A DNA stretch of 64,000 nt from an uncultured Alphaproteobacteria bacterium (GTDB lineage: Bacteria; Pseudomonadota; Alphaproteobacteria; Rhizobiales; Ancalomicrobiaceae), in the NCBI GenBank assembly GCA_937864925.1, contig CALMFH010000065.1, positions 27,404-91,403 of the forward strand, written 5' to 3'. The notes beneath the pieces were generated by a model that made no database searches, was not told where the DNA came from, and saw nothing but the letters and a program-made list of their open reading frames with translations. This document shows, in pieces, positions 27,143 to 36,481 of this stretch. Numbering within the stretch: the first letter of the stretch is position 1; every line of letters begins with the position of its first letter. The position numbers and the translations under genes were made by a program.

Positions 27143-27439
27143 ATGACGGTCGCAACCGAGACCCGCGTCGAGGACAAGCTCTACCAGAACCGCTATCTGG
27201 TCGACGCCGGCCGCCCGCACATCCGGGTGCTGCCGCACGACAAGCCGAGCCCGGCGCTCCTGTCGTTGACTCGGGTCTGCCCGGCCAAGTGCTACGAGGA
27301 GAACGACAAGGGCCAGGTCGAGATCACTCCCGACGGCTGCATGGAATGCGGCACCTGCCGGGTGCTGTGCGAGGCCTCGGGCGAGATCGAATGGAACTAC
27401 CCGCGCGGCGGCTACGGCGTGCTGTTCAAGTTCGGCTGA
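27143..27439 (+). CDS. fixX: FixX ferredoxin-like protein
   Basis: The 98-residue product is the ferredoxin-type partner of FixC. It has R-V-C-P-A-K-C-Y near residue 47 and [13 protein letters not shown] near 67, followed by the typical [15 protein letters not shown] tail. It carries electrons from FixC toward quinone. The GGAGGA site before the ATG is good. No -24/-12 promoter was found just upstream, so expression presumably depends on read-through from fixABC. Confidence 0.96.
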   Translation: MTVATETRVEDKLYQNRYLVDAGRPHIRVLPHDKPSPALLSLTRVCPAKCYEENDKGQVEITPDGCMECGTCRVLCEASGEIEWNYPRGGYGVLFKFG

Positions 27440-27535
27440 GCCGCGGCCGGATCGACCGAGCCCGCCGCGATCGTCTCGGCGTGGATTTCCGCTTCTCGGA
27501 AGACGTGGAGACCCGCTCCCGTCGTCCGGCTGCGG

Positions 27536-28462
27536 TCATCCCGCCAGTTCCGCCCGCCGCGGCAGGTCGGCCCCGCGTCGCGTGCAGGTGAGCGCCGCCG
27601 CCGCGCAGGCGAACCCGAGGATCTCGGCGAGGGTGTCGCGTCCGATCCGCCCGAGCTCGTCGATCGACAGGTGGCCCCGATCGGCGAGCGCCGTCAGCAG
27701 TGCCGCCTGGAACGTGTCACCGGCTCCGACCGTGTCGACGACCACGACCGGCTTCGCCGGGCGATCGACCCGGCCGGTCGCCGTCCAGGCCGAGACGCCC
27801 TCGCCACCGCGGGTGACCACGACGAGCCGGACACCGGCCGCCAGCCATCGCCCGGCCGGGACGGCGGGATCGACGCCGGGCCAGAGATGGGCGAGATCCT
27901 CGTCGCTGACCTTGATCAGATGGCAGTGCGGCACCATCCGTGCGAAGAGGCCGCGCCAGATCTCCGGGTCCGGTTCGACCGTCGGCCGGACGTTGGGATC
28001 CCAGGAGATCACCGCCCGCCTGCTCTCTCGCCGCGCCAGCGCCACGAGCGTCGAGGCGGTCGGCTCGACCACCATCGAGTAGGACCCGAAGTGATAGGCC
28101 GCCGCCTCCGGCACCCGGTCGAGCGTGTCGAGCCCGAGCGAGCGGTCCGCCGCCCCGTGGCCGTAGAAGGCGTAGTCCGGAACTCCGTTCGGCCTGAGGC
28201 CGACCAGGGCCAGCGTGGTGGGCGCGTCGAGCCGGACCGTGGGTCCGAGATCGACCCCCTCGTCGGCCAGACCGCGGGCGAGGCGATCGCCGAGGATGCC
28301 GGTCGAGATCCCGCCGAAGAACGCGGCGGGCGTGCCGAGCCGCGCCAGGCCGATCGCGACGTTGAAAGGCGATCCGCCCATGCGTGCGTCGAGCGCCGAT
28401 CCGGTCGGCGTCGAGCCGGCCTCGTAGACGTCCATCAGAGCTTCGCCGGAGACCACGATCAT
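27536..28462 (-). CDS. frk: PfkB-family fructokinase
   Basis: The 308-residue sugar kinase has the PfkB N-terminal G-G-S-P-F-N-V-A and the C-terminal D-T-V-G-A-G-D-T-F anion-hole/catalytic Asp motif. A fructokinase fits the locus, since the divergent sorbitol and mannitol dehydrogenases both yield fructose. The AGGAGA site 8 nt before the ATG at 28462 fixes the start. It lies downstream of the SorC regulator gene on the same strand, 97 bp apart, so both may be co-transcribed. Confidence 0.9.
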   Translation of the reverse strand: MIVVSGEALMDVYEAGSTPTGSALDARMGGSPFNVAIGLARLGTPAAFFGGISTGILGDRLARGLADEGVDLGPTVRLDAPTTLALVGLRPNGVPDYAFYGHGAADRSLGLDTLDRVPEAAAYHFGSYSMVVEPTASTLVALARRESRRAVISWDPNVRPTVEPDPEIWRGLFARMVPHCHLIKVSDEDLAHLWPGVDPAVPAGRWLAAGVRLVVVTRGGEGVSAWTATGRVDRPAKPVVVVDTVGAGDTFQAALLTALADRGHLSIDELGRIGRDTLAEILGFACAAAALTCTRRGADLPRRAELAG

Positions 28463-28559
28463 GGTGAGTTCTCCTCTGTGAGGCGCCCGCCGCCCGAGGC
28501 CGGACATCCGGGCGACGGTCGGGGGTGCAAGTTGGCTGCGGCGGGCGGACCGGCGCTGC

Positions 28560-29525
28560 TCAGTCGGTCCGGCCGAGCAGTGCTTCCGCGGTCGCCTCGT
28601 CGGTGATCAGGCCGTTGATCAACGGTTTCGTCAGGGCGGCGCGTAGCGGCTCGACCTTCGAGACGCCGACCGCCACCGCGATACAGAGCCGGGACGTGAG
28701 ATCGGACAGCGGCGCGCTCATCACCCGGGCGTTGCTCAGGCCTTCGATCGGGTTGCCGCTGCGATCGAAGGCCCAGCCGGTGATCTCTCCGACCGCACCG
28801 GCATCGCGCAGTGCATCGAGCTCCACCTGCGACAGGAACCCGTCCTTGAGCAACGGCGCGTCCGGTCCGACCCCGGCGATGCCGACGAAGACAGTCTCCG
28901 CCTGTTCGATCAGCCTGAGATTGGAGAGGATCAGCGGTTGGCGCGACAAGGTCTCGCGCTCCTCCGCCGACGAGGCGATGACCGGCACCGGGAAAGGGTA
29001 GCAGCGCGCCTTGGTCTTGTCGGCGATGTTGTAGATCACCGCGAAATAGGCCGCCGCACCGTCCGGCGCGATGTTGCCGGTCATCGACACGATCTTGTGC
29101 TGCGAACAGTCGAACGGCGACATCTGCTCGACCGCCGCCTTGAGGGTCCGGCCGGTCCCGATGCCGAGCGTCAGCGGTGCCGCGGAGCGCAGGTGCCGTT
29201 CGAGGTGGGCGGCGGTCGCGTGCCCGACGCCGATCAGCGATTCGGGATGTTCCGGATCGGTCGGCACCACCTCGGCGAGACGCAGTCCGTACCGCCGCTC
29301 CAGCTCGGTTGCGAGCGACAGGCAGCGGGCGATCGGATGATCCAGCTCGAATTTGATCAACCGCTCGGAGATCGCCAGCGACACCAGCCGCTGGGCGCTC
29401 TGGCGCGACACGCCGAGCTTGGTGGCGATCTGATCCTGGGTGTTGCCGGCGATGTAGTAGAGCCAGCCGGCGCGTGCCGCGTCCTCGAGCCTGCCGTTCT
29501 CTTCGCCGCTTCGCTGCGCCGCCAT
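28560..29525 (-). CDS. SorC/DeoR-type sugar-binding transcriptional regulator of the polyol locus
   Basis: The 321-residue product has an N-terminal helix-turn-helix (about 15-50: W-L-Y-Y-I-A-G-N-T-Q-D-Q-I-A followed by G-V-S-R-Q-S-A-Q-R). A sugar-phosphate-isomerase-like effector domain follows with G-I-G-T-G-R-T-L near residue 115 and G-V-S-K at the end. This is the SorC family. It is divergent from smoE and is the natural candidate to bind the two palindromes at 29.77-29.80 kb. GGAG precedes the chosen ATG. Confidence 0.9.
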   Translation of the reverse strand: MAAQRSGEENGRLEDAARAGWLYYIAGNTQDQIATKLGVSRQSAQRLVSLAISERLIKFELDHPIARCLSLATELERRYGLRLAEVVPTDPEHPESLIGVGHATAAHLERHLRSAAPLTLGIGTGRTLKAAVEQMSPFDCSQHKIVSMTGNIAPDGAAAYFAVIYNIADKTKARCYPFPVPVIASSAEERETLSRQPLILSNLRLIEQAETVFVGIAGVGPDAPLLKDGFLSQVELDALRDAGAVGEITGWAFDRSGNPIEGLSNARVMSAPLSDLTSRLCIAVAVGVSKVEPLRAALTKPLINGLITDEATAEALLGRTD

Positions 29526-29752
29526 CACACACTCCCGCTCCGGCCCCGACGCCGCGGCCCGAACAGAGCATCGCCTCCGCCGAGGTGTCAAGAACGTCGA
29601 GACCTCGAGTATTCGCACGAGAACTCAGAGAAATTTCAACATCGGAGGCTTCGCCGACGATGGCCGCCACGCCGACCGGCGCCGAATTGTTTTGCGATGC
29701 AACAAATTCGGGTCGCGACGAGGTGACGCTGCAGTGCAGCGAGGAATCTCCA

Positions 29753-29780
29753 TTGACAGTCTACTATAAGTGAGTAATTA
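29753..29780 (+). promoter_or_regulatory. Sigma-70-like promoter of smoEFGK
   Basis: A perfect TTGACA (29753-29758) is followed after 16 bp by TAATTA (29775-29780). The -10 overlaps the first palindrome, which would let a bound repressor block it. Confidence 0.5.
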
Positions 29781-29784
29781 CTCA
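29771..29784. promoter_or_regulatory. Operator palindrome 1 of the smo operon
   Basis: TGAGTAATTACTCA is a perfect 14-bp palindrome covering the putative -10 region. It is the likely SorC-type regulator site, as inferred from position. Confidence 0.55.
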
Positions 29785-29789
29785 AGCCA

Positions 29790-29803
29790 TGAGCAAATGC
29801 TCT
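29790..29803. promoter_or_regulatory. Operator palindrome 2 of the smo operon
   Basis: TGAGCAAATGCTCT is a near-perfect copy of the same palindrome type, 19 bp from the first centre to centre. That places the two close to the same face of the helix. Confidence 0.5.
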
Positions 29804-29899
29804 ATGACAAGGGAGCCCACGCCGGGCAACGGACGCGGAGCTCCGGTTTTCCCCGCTCGATGGTCCACGAGCGACCGTCGCCGGGTCAGGGAGGGTCGA

Positions 29900-31210
29900 A
29901 TGACACTGAGATCGGTCTTGTTGGGCATGTCCTCGCTGTTCGTGCTGGTCTCCGCCGCCGGGGCCGAGACGCTCACCGTCGCGACCGTAAACAACGGCGA
30001 CATGGTCCGCATGCAGAAGCTGACCGGGGATTTCACCGCCAGGTACCCCGACATCAAGGTCGAGTGGGTGACGCTCGAAGAGAACGTCCTGCGCCAGAAG
30101 GTGACCACCGACATCGCCACCAAGGGTGGCCAGTTCGACGTGTTGACCATCGGCACCTACGAGGTTCCGATCTGGGCCAAGCAGGGCTGGCTCGTCGCTC
30201 TCGACAAGCTCGGTGCCGGCTATGACGTCGACGACCTCTTGCCGGCGATCCGCTCCGGTCTCTCCGCCGACGGCAAGCTCTACGCCGCGCCGTTCTACGG
30301 CGAGAGTTCGATGGTGATGTACCGCACCGACCTCTTCGCCAAGGCCGGGCTCACCATGCCGGCGGCCCCGACCTGGGACTTCGTCGCCGAGGCGGCCCGC
30401 AAGATCACCGACAAGCCCGGCGAGGTCTACGGCATCTGCCTGCGCGGCAAGGCCGGTTGGGGTGAGAACATGGCGTTCCTCACCGCCACCTCGAATTCCT
30501 TCGGCGCCCGCTGGTTCGACGAGAAGTGGCAGCCGCAGTTCGGCTCCGCCGAGTGGAAGACGACGCTCGACTTCTACGTCAAGCTGATGAAGGACGCCGG
30601 CCCTCCGGGGGCCTCGTCGAACGGCTTCAACGAGAATCTGGCGCTGTTCCAGTCCGGCAAGTGCGGCATGTGGATCGACGCCACCGTCGCCGCCTCCTTC
30701 GTCTCCAACCCGAAGGAATCGAAGGTCGCCGACAAGGTCGGCTATGCGCTCGCCCCCGACACCGGCCTCGGCAAACGCGGCAACTGGCTGTGGGCCTGGT
30801 CGCTGGCGGTCCCCGCCGGCTCCAAGAAGACCGAAGCGGCGCAGAAGTTCATCGCCTGGGCGACCTCCAAGGACTACCTCGCCCTGGTCGCCTCGAAGGA
30901 GGGTTGGGCCAACGTCCCGCCCGGCACCCGCGCCTCGCTCTACGCCAATCCAGAGTACCAGAAGGCGGCGCCCTTCGCCAAGATGACGCTCGACAGCATC
31001 AACTCGGCCGACCCGACCCGTCCGACGGTCAAGCCGGTGCCCTATGTCGGCGTCCAGTTCGTCGCCATTCCGGAGTTCCAGGGCCTCGGCACCGCCGTCG
31101 GCCAGCAGTTCTCCGCCGCGCTCGCCGGCCAGAAGTCGGTCGACGACGCGCTCAAGGCGGCCCAGGACCTCGCCGTCCGCGAGATGACCAAGGCCGGCTA
31201 CATCAAGTGA
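29900..31210 (+). CDS. smoE: Sorbitol/mannitol ABC transporter substrate-binding protein
   Basis: The 436-residue protein has a Sec signal peptide (M-T-L-R then a hydrophobic run, cleavage expected after A-G-A near residue 22). The rest is a family-1 solute-binding fold: G-G-Q-F-D-V-L-T-I-G-T-Y-E near 80 and a Y-G-E-S-S-M-V-M-Y hinge region. It fits SmoE of the polyol transporter. AGGGAGG lies before the ATG. It leads the smoEFGK-smoS-mtlK-kinase operon, and a hairpin after its stop may keep its mRNA in excess. Confidence 0.92.
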   Translation: MTLRSVLLGMSSLFVLVSAAGAETLTVATVNNGDMVRMQKLTGDFTARYPDIKVEWVTLEENVLRQKVTTDIATKGGQFDVLTIGTYEVPIWAKQGWLVALDKLGAGYDVDDLLPAIRSGLSADGKLYAAPFYGESSMVMYRTDLFAKAGLTMPAAPTWDFVAEAARKITDKPGEVYGICLRGKAGWGENMAFLTATSNSFGARWFDEKWQPQFGSAEWKTTLDFYVKLMKDAGPPGASSNGFNENLALFQSGKCGMWIDATVAASFVSNPKESKVADKVGYALAPDTGLGKRGNWLWAWSLAVPAGSKKTEAAQKFIAWATSKDYLALVASKEGWANVPPGTRASLYANPEYQKAAPFAKMTLDSINSADPTRPTVKPVPYVGVQFVAIPEFQGLGTAVGQQFSAALAGQKSVDDALKAAQDLAVREMTKAGYIK

Positions 31211-31220
31211 GATCCTCCCC

Positions 31221-31239
31221 CCTCCCGGACAACGGGAGG
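31221..31239. other. Intra-operon hairpin after smoE
   Basis: A 7-bp perfect stem (CCTCCCG / CGGGAGG) with a GACAA loop lies 10 nt after the smoE stop. Such hairpins often raise the binding-protein mRNA relative to the permease genes. Confidence 0.55.
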
Positions 31240-31444
31240 TGACCTCGGTCGGGGCCGCGACCCGAAGTCTCCGGCCCCGACCACTTCCTCCGGCACGGCG
31301 AACGCGGTGTCGCGCAGGAGATCCGGTTCCGACGGGTGGCGGTCGGTCGGCCGCCTCCCGGCGTCGCGCGGCGGGCGATGCCCGTCGTTGTTCGCTTCGG
31401 CGGGATCGCAGCCGACGCCCACCGCCTCATCCGGGAGGTCGCTC

Positions 31445-32317
31445 ATGTCCACGCAACACTCCAGGGCCGCGGCTCGCCTGCTGGTGGCGCCTTCGGTCGT
31501 CCTCCTGTTCCTGTGGATGATCGTGCCGCTGGCGCTGACCGTCTGGTTTTCGTTCGAGCGCTTCAATCTCCTGATGCCGGCGACACGCGAGTGGATCGGG
31601 CTGACCAACTACCGCTTCTTCCTCACCGATCCGGCCTTCTTCGCGGCGATCCTCAACACGCTCTTGATCGTCGTCGGCGTGCTGGCGATCACCATCGTCG
31701 GCGGTATCCTTCTGGCGCTGCTGCTCGATCGGCCGATGTTCGGCCAGGGCATCGTCCGCCTGCTGGTCATCGCTCCGTTCTTCGTCATGCCCACCGTTTC
31801 GGCGCTGGTGTGGAAGAACATGTTCATGAACCCGGTGAACGGTCTCCTCGCCTGGCTGCAGAAGGCGGTCGGCATGGCGCCGCACGACTGGCTGGCGACC
31901 ACCCCGCTCTTCGCCGTGATCGTCATCGTCGCCTGGCAGTGGCTGCCCTTCGCCACCCTGATCCTGTTGACCGCGCTGCAGTCGCTCGACGAGGAGCAGC
32001 GTGAGGCGGCCGAGCTCGACGGTGCCGGGGCGATCGCCCGCTTCCGCTTCATCGTGCTGCCGCACCTGTCGCGGGCGATCACCGTGGTGATCCTGATCCA
32101 GACGATCTTCCTCCTGTCGGTCTTCGCCGAGATCCTGGTCACCACCAACGGCGGCCCCGGCACCGACAGCACCAACATCGCCTTCCTCGTCTATGCACAG
32201 GCGCTGCTGCAGTTCGACGTGGGTGGCGCCTCCGCCGGCGGCATCGTCGCCGTCGTCCTCGCCAACATCGTGGCCTTCTTCCTGATGCGGATGATCGGCC
32301 GGACGCTGGAGGGCTGA
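31445..32317 (+). CDS. smoF: Polyol ABC transporter permease
   Basis: The 290-residue inner-membrane protein has about six transmembrane helices (first at about 12-34). The binding-protein-dependent permease motif E-A-A-E-L-D-G-A-G-A-x-x-x-F near residue 187 contacts the ATPase. The ATG at 31445 follows a GGGAGG site. The second permease gene begins 3 nt after its stop. Confidence 0.92.
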   Translation: MSTQHSRAAARLLVAPSVVLLFLWMIVPLALTVWFSFERFNLLMPATREWIGLTNYRFFLTDPAFFAAILNTLLIVVGVLAITIVGGILLALLLDRPMFGQGIVRLLVIAPFFVMPTVSALVWKNMFMNPVNGLLAWLQKAVGMAPHDWLATTPLFAVIVIVAWQWLPFATLILLTALQSLDEEQREAAELDGAGAIARFRFIVLPHLSRAITVVILIQTIFLLSVFAEILVTTNGGPGTDSTNIAFLVYAQALLQFDVGGASAGGIVAVVLANIVAFFLMRMIGRTLEG

Positions 32318-32320
32318 GCC

Positions 32321-33151
32321 ATGGCACGCCGCGTGACCGTGACGCAGAAGCTGGGCTTCACCGCACTCGCCTGGGGCGTCGGGATGCTCCTGTTCTTCCC
32401 GATCCTGTGGACGGTCCTGACCTCGTTCAAGACCGAGGCCGAGGCGGTCGCCTCGCCGCCCTCCTTCCTGTTCTTCGACTGGACGCTGGAGAACTACACC
32501 GAGGTGCAACACCGCTCGAACTACGTCCGCCACTTCCTCAATTCCGTGGTGATCTCGCTCGGCTCCACGGTGATCGGCCTCATCATCGCCGTCCCCGCCG
32601 CCTGGGCCATGGCCTTCCAGCCCGCCAAGCGCACCAAGGACCTGCTGATGTGGATGCTCTCCACCAAGATGATGCCGCCGGTCGGCGTCCTGGTGCCGAT
32701 CTACCTCATCTTCCGCGACCTGGAGCTGCTCGACACCCGGCTGGGCCTGACCGTCGTCCTGACCCTCATCGACCTGCCGATCATCGTCTGGATGCTCTAC
32801 ACCTACTTCAAGGAGATCCCCGGCGAGATCCTGGAGGCGGCGCGCATGGACGGCGCCGGACTATGGGCCGAGATCGTCCACGTCCTCACCCCGATGGCGG
32901 TTCCCGGCATCGCCTCGACGCTGCTCCTCAACGTCATCCTCGCCTGGAACGAGGCCTTCTGGACGCTGAACCTGACGGCGGCCAAGGCGGCCCCGCTGAC
33001 TGCCTTCATCGCCTCCTATTCCAGCCCCGAGGGGCTCTTCTACGCCAAGCTCTCCGCTGCCTCGACCATGGCGATCGCCCCCATCCTGATCCTGGGTTGG
33101 TTCTCCCAGAAGCAGTTGGTCCGCGGTCTCACCTTCGGCGCCGTCAAGTGA
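32321..33151 (+). CDS. smoG: Polyol ABC transporter permease
   Basis: The 276-residue permease has six predicted helices, beginning with the long hydrophobic stretch at about 14-36. The coupling motif [12 protein letters not shown] sits near residue 170. It forms the heterodimeric channel with the preceding permease. It follows by 3 nt and the ATPase gene begins 10 nt after it. Confidence 0.92.
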   Translation: MARRVTVTQKLGFTALAWGVGMLLFFPILWTVLTSFKTEAEAVASPPSFLFFDWTLENYTEVQHRSNYVRHFLNSVVISLGSTVIGLIIAVPAAWAMAFQPAKRTKDLLMWMLSTKMMPPVGVLVPIYLIFRDLELLDTRLGLTVVLTLIDLPIIVWMLYTYFKEIPGEILEAARMDGAGLWAEIVHVLTPMAVPGIASTLLLNVILAWNEAFWTLNLTAAKAAPLTAFIASYSSPEGLFYAKLSAASTMAIAPILILGWFSQKQLVRGLTFGAVK

Positions 33152-33161
33152 GGACACTCCC

Positions 33162-34163
33162 ATGGGAAGCATCGTTCTGCGACAGGTCGAGAAGGTCTTC
33201 GGCGACGTCACCGTCATCCCGCCGATCGACCTCGAGATCGCCGACGGCGAGTTCGCGGTCTTCGTCGGCCCCTCCGGCTGCGGCAAGTCGACCCTGCTGC
33301 GCCTGATCGCCGGGCTCGAGGACGCCACCGCCGGCACCATCTCGATCGACGGCCGCGACGCCACCGACCTCGCCCCGGCGAAGCGCGGCCTGTCGATGGT
33401 GTTCCAGTCCTATGCCCTCTATCCGCACATGAGCGTGCGCTCGAACATCGCCTTCCCGCTCAAGATGGCGGGTCTCGCGCAGGCCGACATCGACGCCAAG
33501 GTGAAGGCCGCCGCCGAGACGTTGAACCTCGGCGACTATCTCGACCGAAAGCCCAAGCAGCTCTCCGGCGGTCAGCGTCAGCGCGTCGCCATCGGTCGGG
33601 CGATCGTCCGCGAGCCCTCGGCCTTCCTCTTCGACGAACCGCTGTCGAACCTCGACGCGGCGTTGCGGGTGCAGATGCGGCTGGAGATCTCCCAGCTCCA
33701 TCAGAAGCTGAAGACCACCATGGTCTACGTCACCCACGATCAGGTCGAGGCGATGACCATGGCCGACAAGATCGTCGTCCTGAACAAGGGTCGGATCGAA
33801 CAGGTCGGCTCGCCGCTCGAGCTCTATCGCCGGCCCGCCAACCGTTTCGTCGCCGGCTTCATCGGCTCGCCCAAGATGAACTTCGTCGGCGGCGCCATCG
33901 CTGCCGCCCACGGCGCCGCCACCATCGGCATCCGGCCGGAGAACCTCGCGGTGTCGCGCGACGCCGGCGATTGGCTAGGCACCATCGTCGTCGCCGAACA
34001 CCTCGGCTCCGACACCTTCCTCCACATCGCCACCGACGCGGCCGGCACGCTGACCATCCGGGTCTCCGGTGAAGTTCCCGTCCATCACGGCGACCGGGTC
34101 TTCGTCACCCCCGATGCGAGCGCGCTGCACCGCTTCGACGACAAGGGGATCGCCATCCGATGA
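33162..34163 (+). CDS. smoK: Polyol ABC transporter ATPase
   Basis: The 333-residue protein is a sugar-importer ATPase of the MalK/SmoK class. Walker A is G-P-S-G-C-G-K-S-T (about 37-45), the signature is L-S-G-G-Q-R-Q-R near 132-139, and Walker B is [14 protein letters not shown]-terminal TOBE-type domain with G-I-R-P-E-N-L follows. It is slightly short for the family in its tail. Its stop overlaps the next start by 4 nt. Confidence 0.95.
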   Translation: MGSIVLRQVEKVFGDVTVIPPIDLEIADGEFAVFVGPSGCGKSTLLRLIAGLEDATAGTISIDGRDATDLAPAKRGLSMVFQSYALYPHMSVRSNIAFPLKMAGLAQADIDAKVKAAAETLNLGDYLDRKPKQLSGGQRQRVAIGRAIVREPSAFLFDEPLSNLDAALRVQMRLEISQLHQKLKTTMVYVTHDQVEAMTMADKIVVLNKGRIEQVGSPLELYRRPANRFVAGFIGSPKMNFVGGAIAAAHGAATIGIRPENLAVSRDAGDWLGTIVVAEHLGSDTFLHIATDAAGTLTIRVSGEVPVHHGDRVFVTPDASALHRFDDKGIAIR

Positions 34164-34933
34164 GACGTCTCGCCGACAAGTCCGCCCTGATCACCGGCTC
34201 CGCCCGCGGCATCGGCCGCACCTTCGCCGAAGCCTATGTCCGCGAGGGCGCCACCGTCGCCATCGCCGACGTCAACATCGAACGCGCCGAGGCGGCGGCC
34301 CGCGACATCGGCCCGGCGGCTTGGGCCGTCCGCATGGACGTCACCGATCAGACCTCGATCGCCGCCGCCATCGCCGCCGTCGAGACCCGCACCGGCGGCC
34401 TCGACATCCTGGTCAACAATGCCGCCCTCTTCGATCTCGCCCCCATCGTCGAGATCACCAGGGCGAGCTACGACCGCCTCTTCGCCGTCAACGTCGCCGG
34501 CACGCTCTTCACCCTGCAGGCGGCGGCGCGCGCCATGATCGCCCGCGGTCGCGGTGGCAAGATCATCAACATGGCGAGCCAGGCCGGGCGTCGCGGTGAG
34601 GCGTTGGTCGCGGTCTACTGCGCCACCAAGGCGGCGGTGATCTCGCTCACTCAGTCCGCCGGGCTCGACCTGATCGGGCACCGCATCAACGTCAACGCCA
34701 TCGCTCCCGGTGTCGTCGAGGGCGAGCATTGGGACGGCGTCGATGCTCTGTTCGCCAGGTACGAGCACCGGCCGATCGGCGAGAAGAAGCGCTTGGTCGG
34801 CGAGGCGGTGCCCTACGGCCGGATGGGGACGGCGGAAGATCTCGTCGGCATGGCGATCTTCCTGGCGTCCGGCGAAAGCGACTACGTCGTCGCCCAGACC
34901 TACAACGTCGATGGCGGCAATTGGATGAGCTGA
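34160..34933 (+). CDS. smoS: Sorbitol dehydrogenase (SDR family)
   Basis: The 257-residue short-chain dehydrogenase has the NAD motif T-G-S-A-R-G-I-G-R (13-21), N-N-A near 90 and the catalytic Y-x-x-x-K in V-Y-C-A-T-K-A-A-V. It resembles SmoS/PolS, which oxidises sorbitol to fructose. It is translationally coupled to smoK (ATGA overlap) and precedes mtlK, so import and oxidation are made together. Confidence 0.93.
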   Translation: MRRLADKSALITGSARGIGRTFAEAYVREGATVAIADVNIERAEAAARDIGPAAWAVRMDVTDQTSIAAAIAAVETRTGGLDILVNNAALFDLAPIVEITRASYDRLFAVNVAGTLFTLQAAARAMIARGRGGKIINMASQAGRRGEALVAVYCATKAAVISLTQSAGLDLIGHRINVNAIAPGVVEGEHWDGVDALFARYEHRPIGEKKRLVGEAVPYGRMGTAEDLVGMAIFLASGESDYVVAQTYNVDGGNWMS

Positions 34934-34990
34934 GGATCCGCGCGTCGCTCTCCGGCGGCGCCGTGTATCGTCGATCACCTGGAGATGAAG

Positions 34991-36469
34991 ATGGTCATCG
35001 CGCTTTCGTCGTCGACGCTCGACCGCCTGCCGGCCGGCGTGACCCGCCCGACCTATTCGCGCTCCGACCTCTCGGCCGGTATCCTCCACTTCGGCGTCGG
35101 CAATTTCCACCGCGCCCATCAGGCCGTCTATCTCGACCTGCTGATGAGCGCCGGCAAGGCGCACGACTGGGCGATCGTCGGCGCCGGCGTTCGGCCCTCC
35201 GACACGGCGATGCGCGATGCGCTCGCCGCCCAGGACTGGTTGACCACTCTGGTCGAACTCGGCGATGAGCCGGCCTCGGCCCGGGTGATCGGCCCGATGA
35301 TCGACTTCATCCCCGTCGACGACCGCGACCGGCTGATCGCCACCCTCGCCGCCCCCGAGATCCGCATCGTCTCGCTGACCATCACCGAGGGTGGCTATTT
35401 CCTCGATTCGGCGACCGGCCGTTTCGACGCCCGCCACCCCGACATCGTCGCCGACGCCACCCGGCCGGACGATCCCCACACCGTCTTCGGCCTGATCCTG
35501 AAGGGCCTGCGTGCCCGCCGCGCCGCCGGCGTCGCGCCCTTCACCGTGATGTCCTGCGACAACATCCCCGGCAACGGTGAGGTGACGCGACAGACCCTCG
35601 CCGGCCTCGCCACCCTCTCCGACCCGGTCTTCGCCGACTGGATCGAGGCGGAGGTCGCCTTCCCCAACGGCATGGTCGACCGCATCACTCCCGCCACCAC
35701 GGACCGCGAGCGCCATGCCCTCGAGGCCGACTTCGGCCTCCACGACAATTGGCCGGTGTTCTGCGAGCCCTTCAAGCAGTGGGTGTTGGAAGACCGCTTC
35801 CCGCTCGGCCGCCCGTCGTTCGAGGAGGTCGGCGTCACCTTCGTCGACCACGTCGCGCCGTGGGAATTGATGAAGATCCGCATCCTCAACGGCGGTCATG
35901 CGGCGATCGCCTATCCGTCGGCGCTGATCGGCATCCACTTCGTCCACGACGCCATGGCCCATCCGCTGATCGCCGCCTTCCTCGACAGGCTCGAGTTGAC
36001 CGAGATCGTGCCGATCGTCCCGCCGGTGCCCGGAACCGACCTCGTCGCCTACTACCGGCTGATCGCCGAGCGGTTCGCCAATCCCAAGATCGGCGACACC
36101 ATTCCCCGGCTCTGCCAGGACGGCTCGAACCGGCAGCCGAAGTTCATCGTGCCGTCGCAGCGCGATCGGCTGGCCAAGGGGCTCGCGGTCGACGGACTGG
36201 CGCTGGTCTCGGCGCTGTGGTGTCGGTATTGCGCCGGAACAGACGACGCCGGCCGGCCGATCCCGCCCAACGACGAGTCGGCGGAGCGACTGAAGGCCCT
36301 GGCATCGGCCGCGAAGACCGTGCCGGTCGCCTTCCTCGACGGGCTCGGCGACGTCTTCGGCGACGTCGCGTCCGCACCGGCCTTCCGCGAACGCTTCTCC
36401 CACCACCTCGGTGACTTGTGGGATCGCGGAACTCTCGCGGTTCTGACAGACTGGGTGCGTGGCGACTGA
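34991..36469 (+). CDS. mtlK: Mannitol 2-dehydrogenase
   Basis: The 492-residue product belongs to the long-chain mannitol dehydrogenase family. It has F-G-V-G-N-F-H-R-A-H-Q-A for NAD binding near residue 32, S-C-D-N-I-P-G-N-G, and a K-I-R-I-L-N-G-G-H-A-A-I catalytic lysine region near 300. It oxidises mannitol (or arabitol) to fructose (or xylulose). An ATG at 34985 is also in frame, but GGAG at 34981 is better spaced for 34991. Confidence 0.93.
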   Translation: MVIALSSSTLDRLPAGVTRPTYSRSDLSAGILHFGVGNFHRAHQAVYLDLLMSAGKAHDWAIVGAGVRPSDTAMRDALAAQDWLTTLVELGDEPASARVIGPMIDFIPVDDRDRLIATLAAPEIRIVSLTITEGGYFLDSATGRFDARHPDIVADATRPDDPHTVFGLILKGLRARRAAGVAPFTVMSCDNIPGNGEVTRQTLAGLATLSDPVFADWIEAEVAFPNGMVDRITPATTDRERHALEADFGLHDNWPVFCEPFKQWVLEDRFPLGRPSFEEVGVTFVDHVAPWELMKIRILNGGHAAIAYPSALIGIHFVHDAMAHPLIAAFLDRLELTEIVPIVPPVPGTDLVAYYRLIAERFANPKIGDTIPRLCQDGSNRQPKFIVPSQRDRLAKGLAVDGLALVSALWCRYCAGTDDAGRPIPPNDESAERLKALASAAKTVPVAFLDGLGDVFGDVASAPAFRERFSHHLGDLWDRGTLAVLTDWVRGD

Positions 36470-36481
36470 CGGGACGAGGGC

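Larger units (their letters stand above)
29526..29899. other. Divergent control region of the smo operon
   Basis: This 374-bp gap between the SorC-type gene and smoE is lower in GC than its flanks around 29,690-29,810. It contains a sigma-70-like promoter, two palindromic operator candidates and a leader of roughly 100 nt before smoE. Confidence 0.6.
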
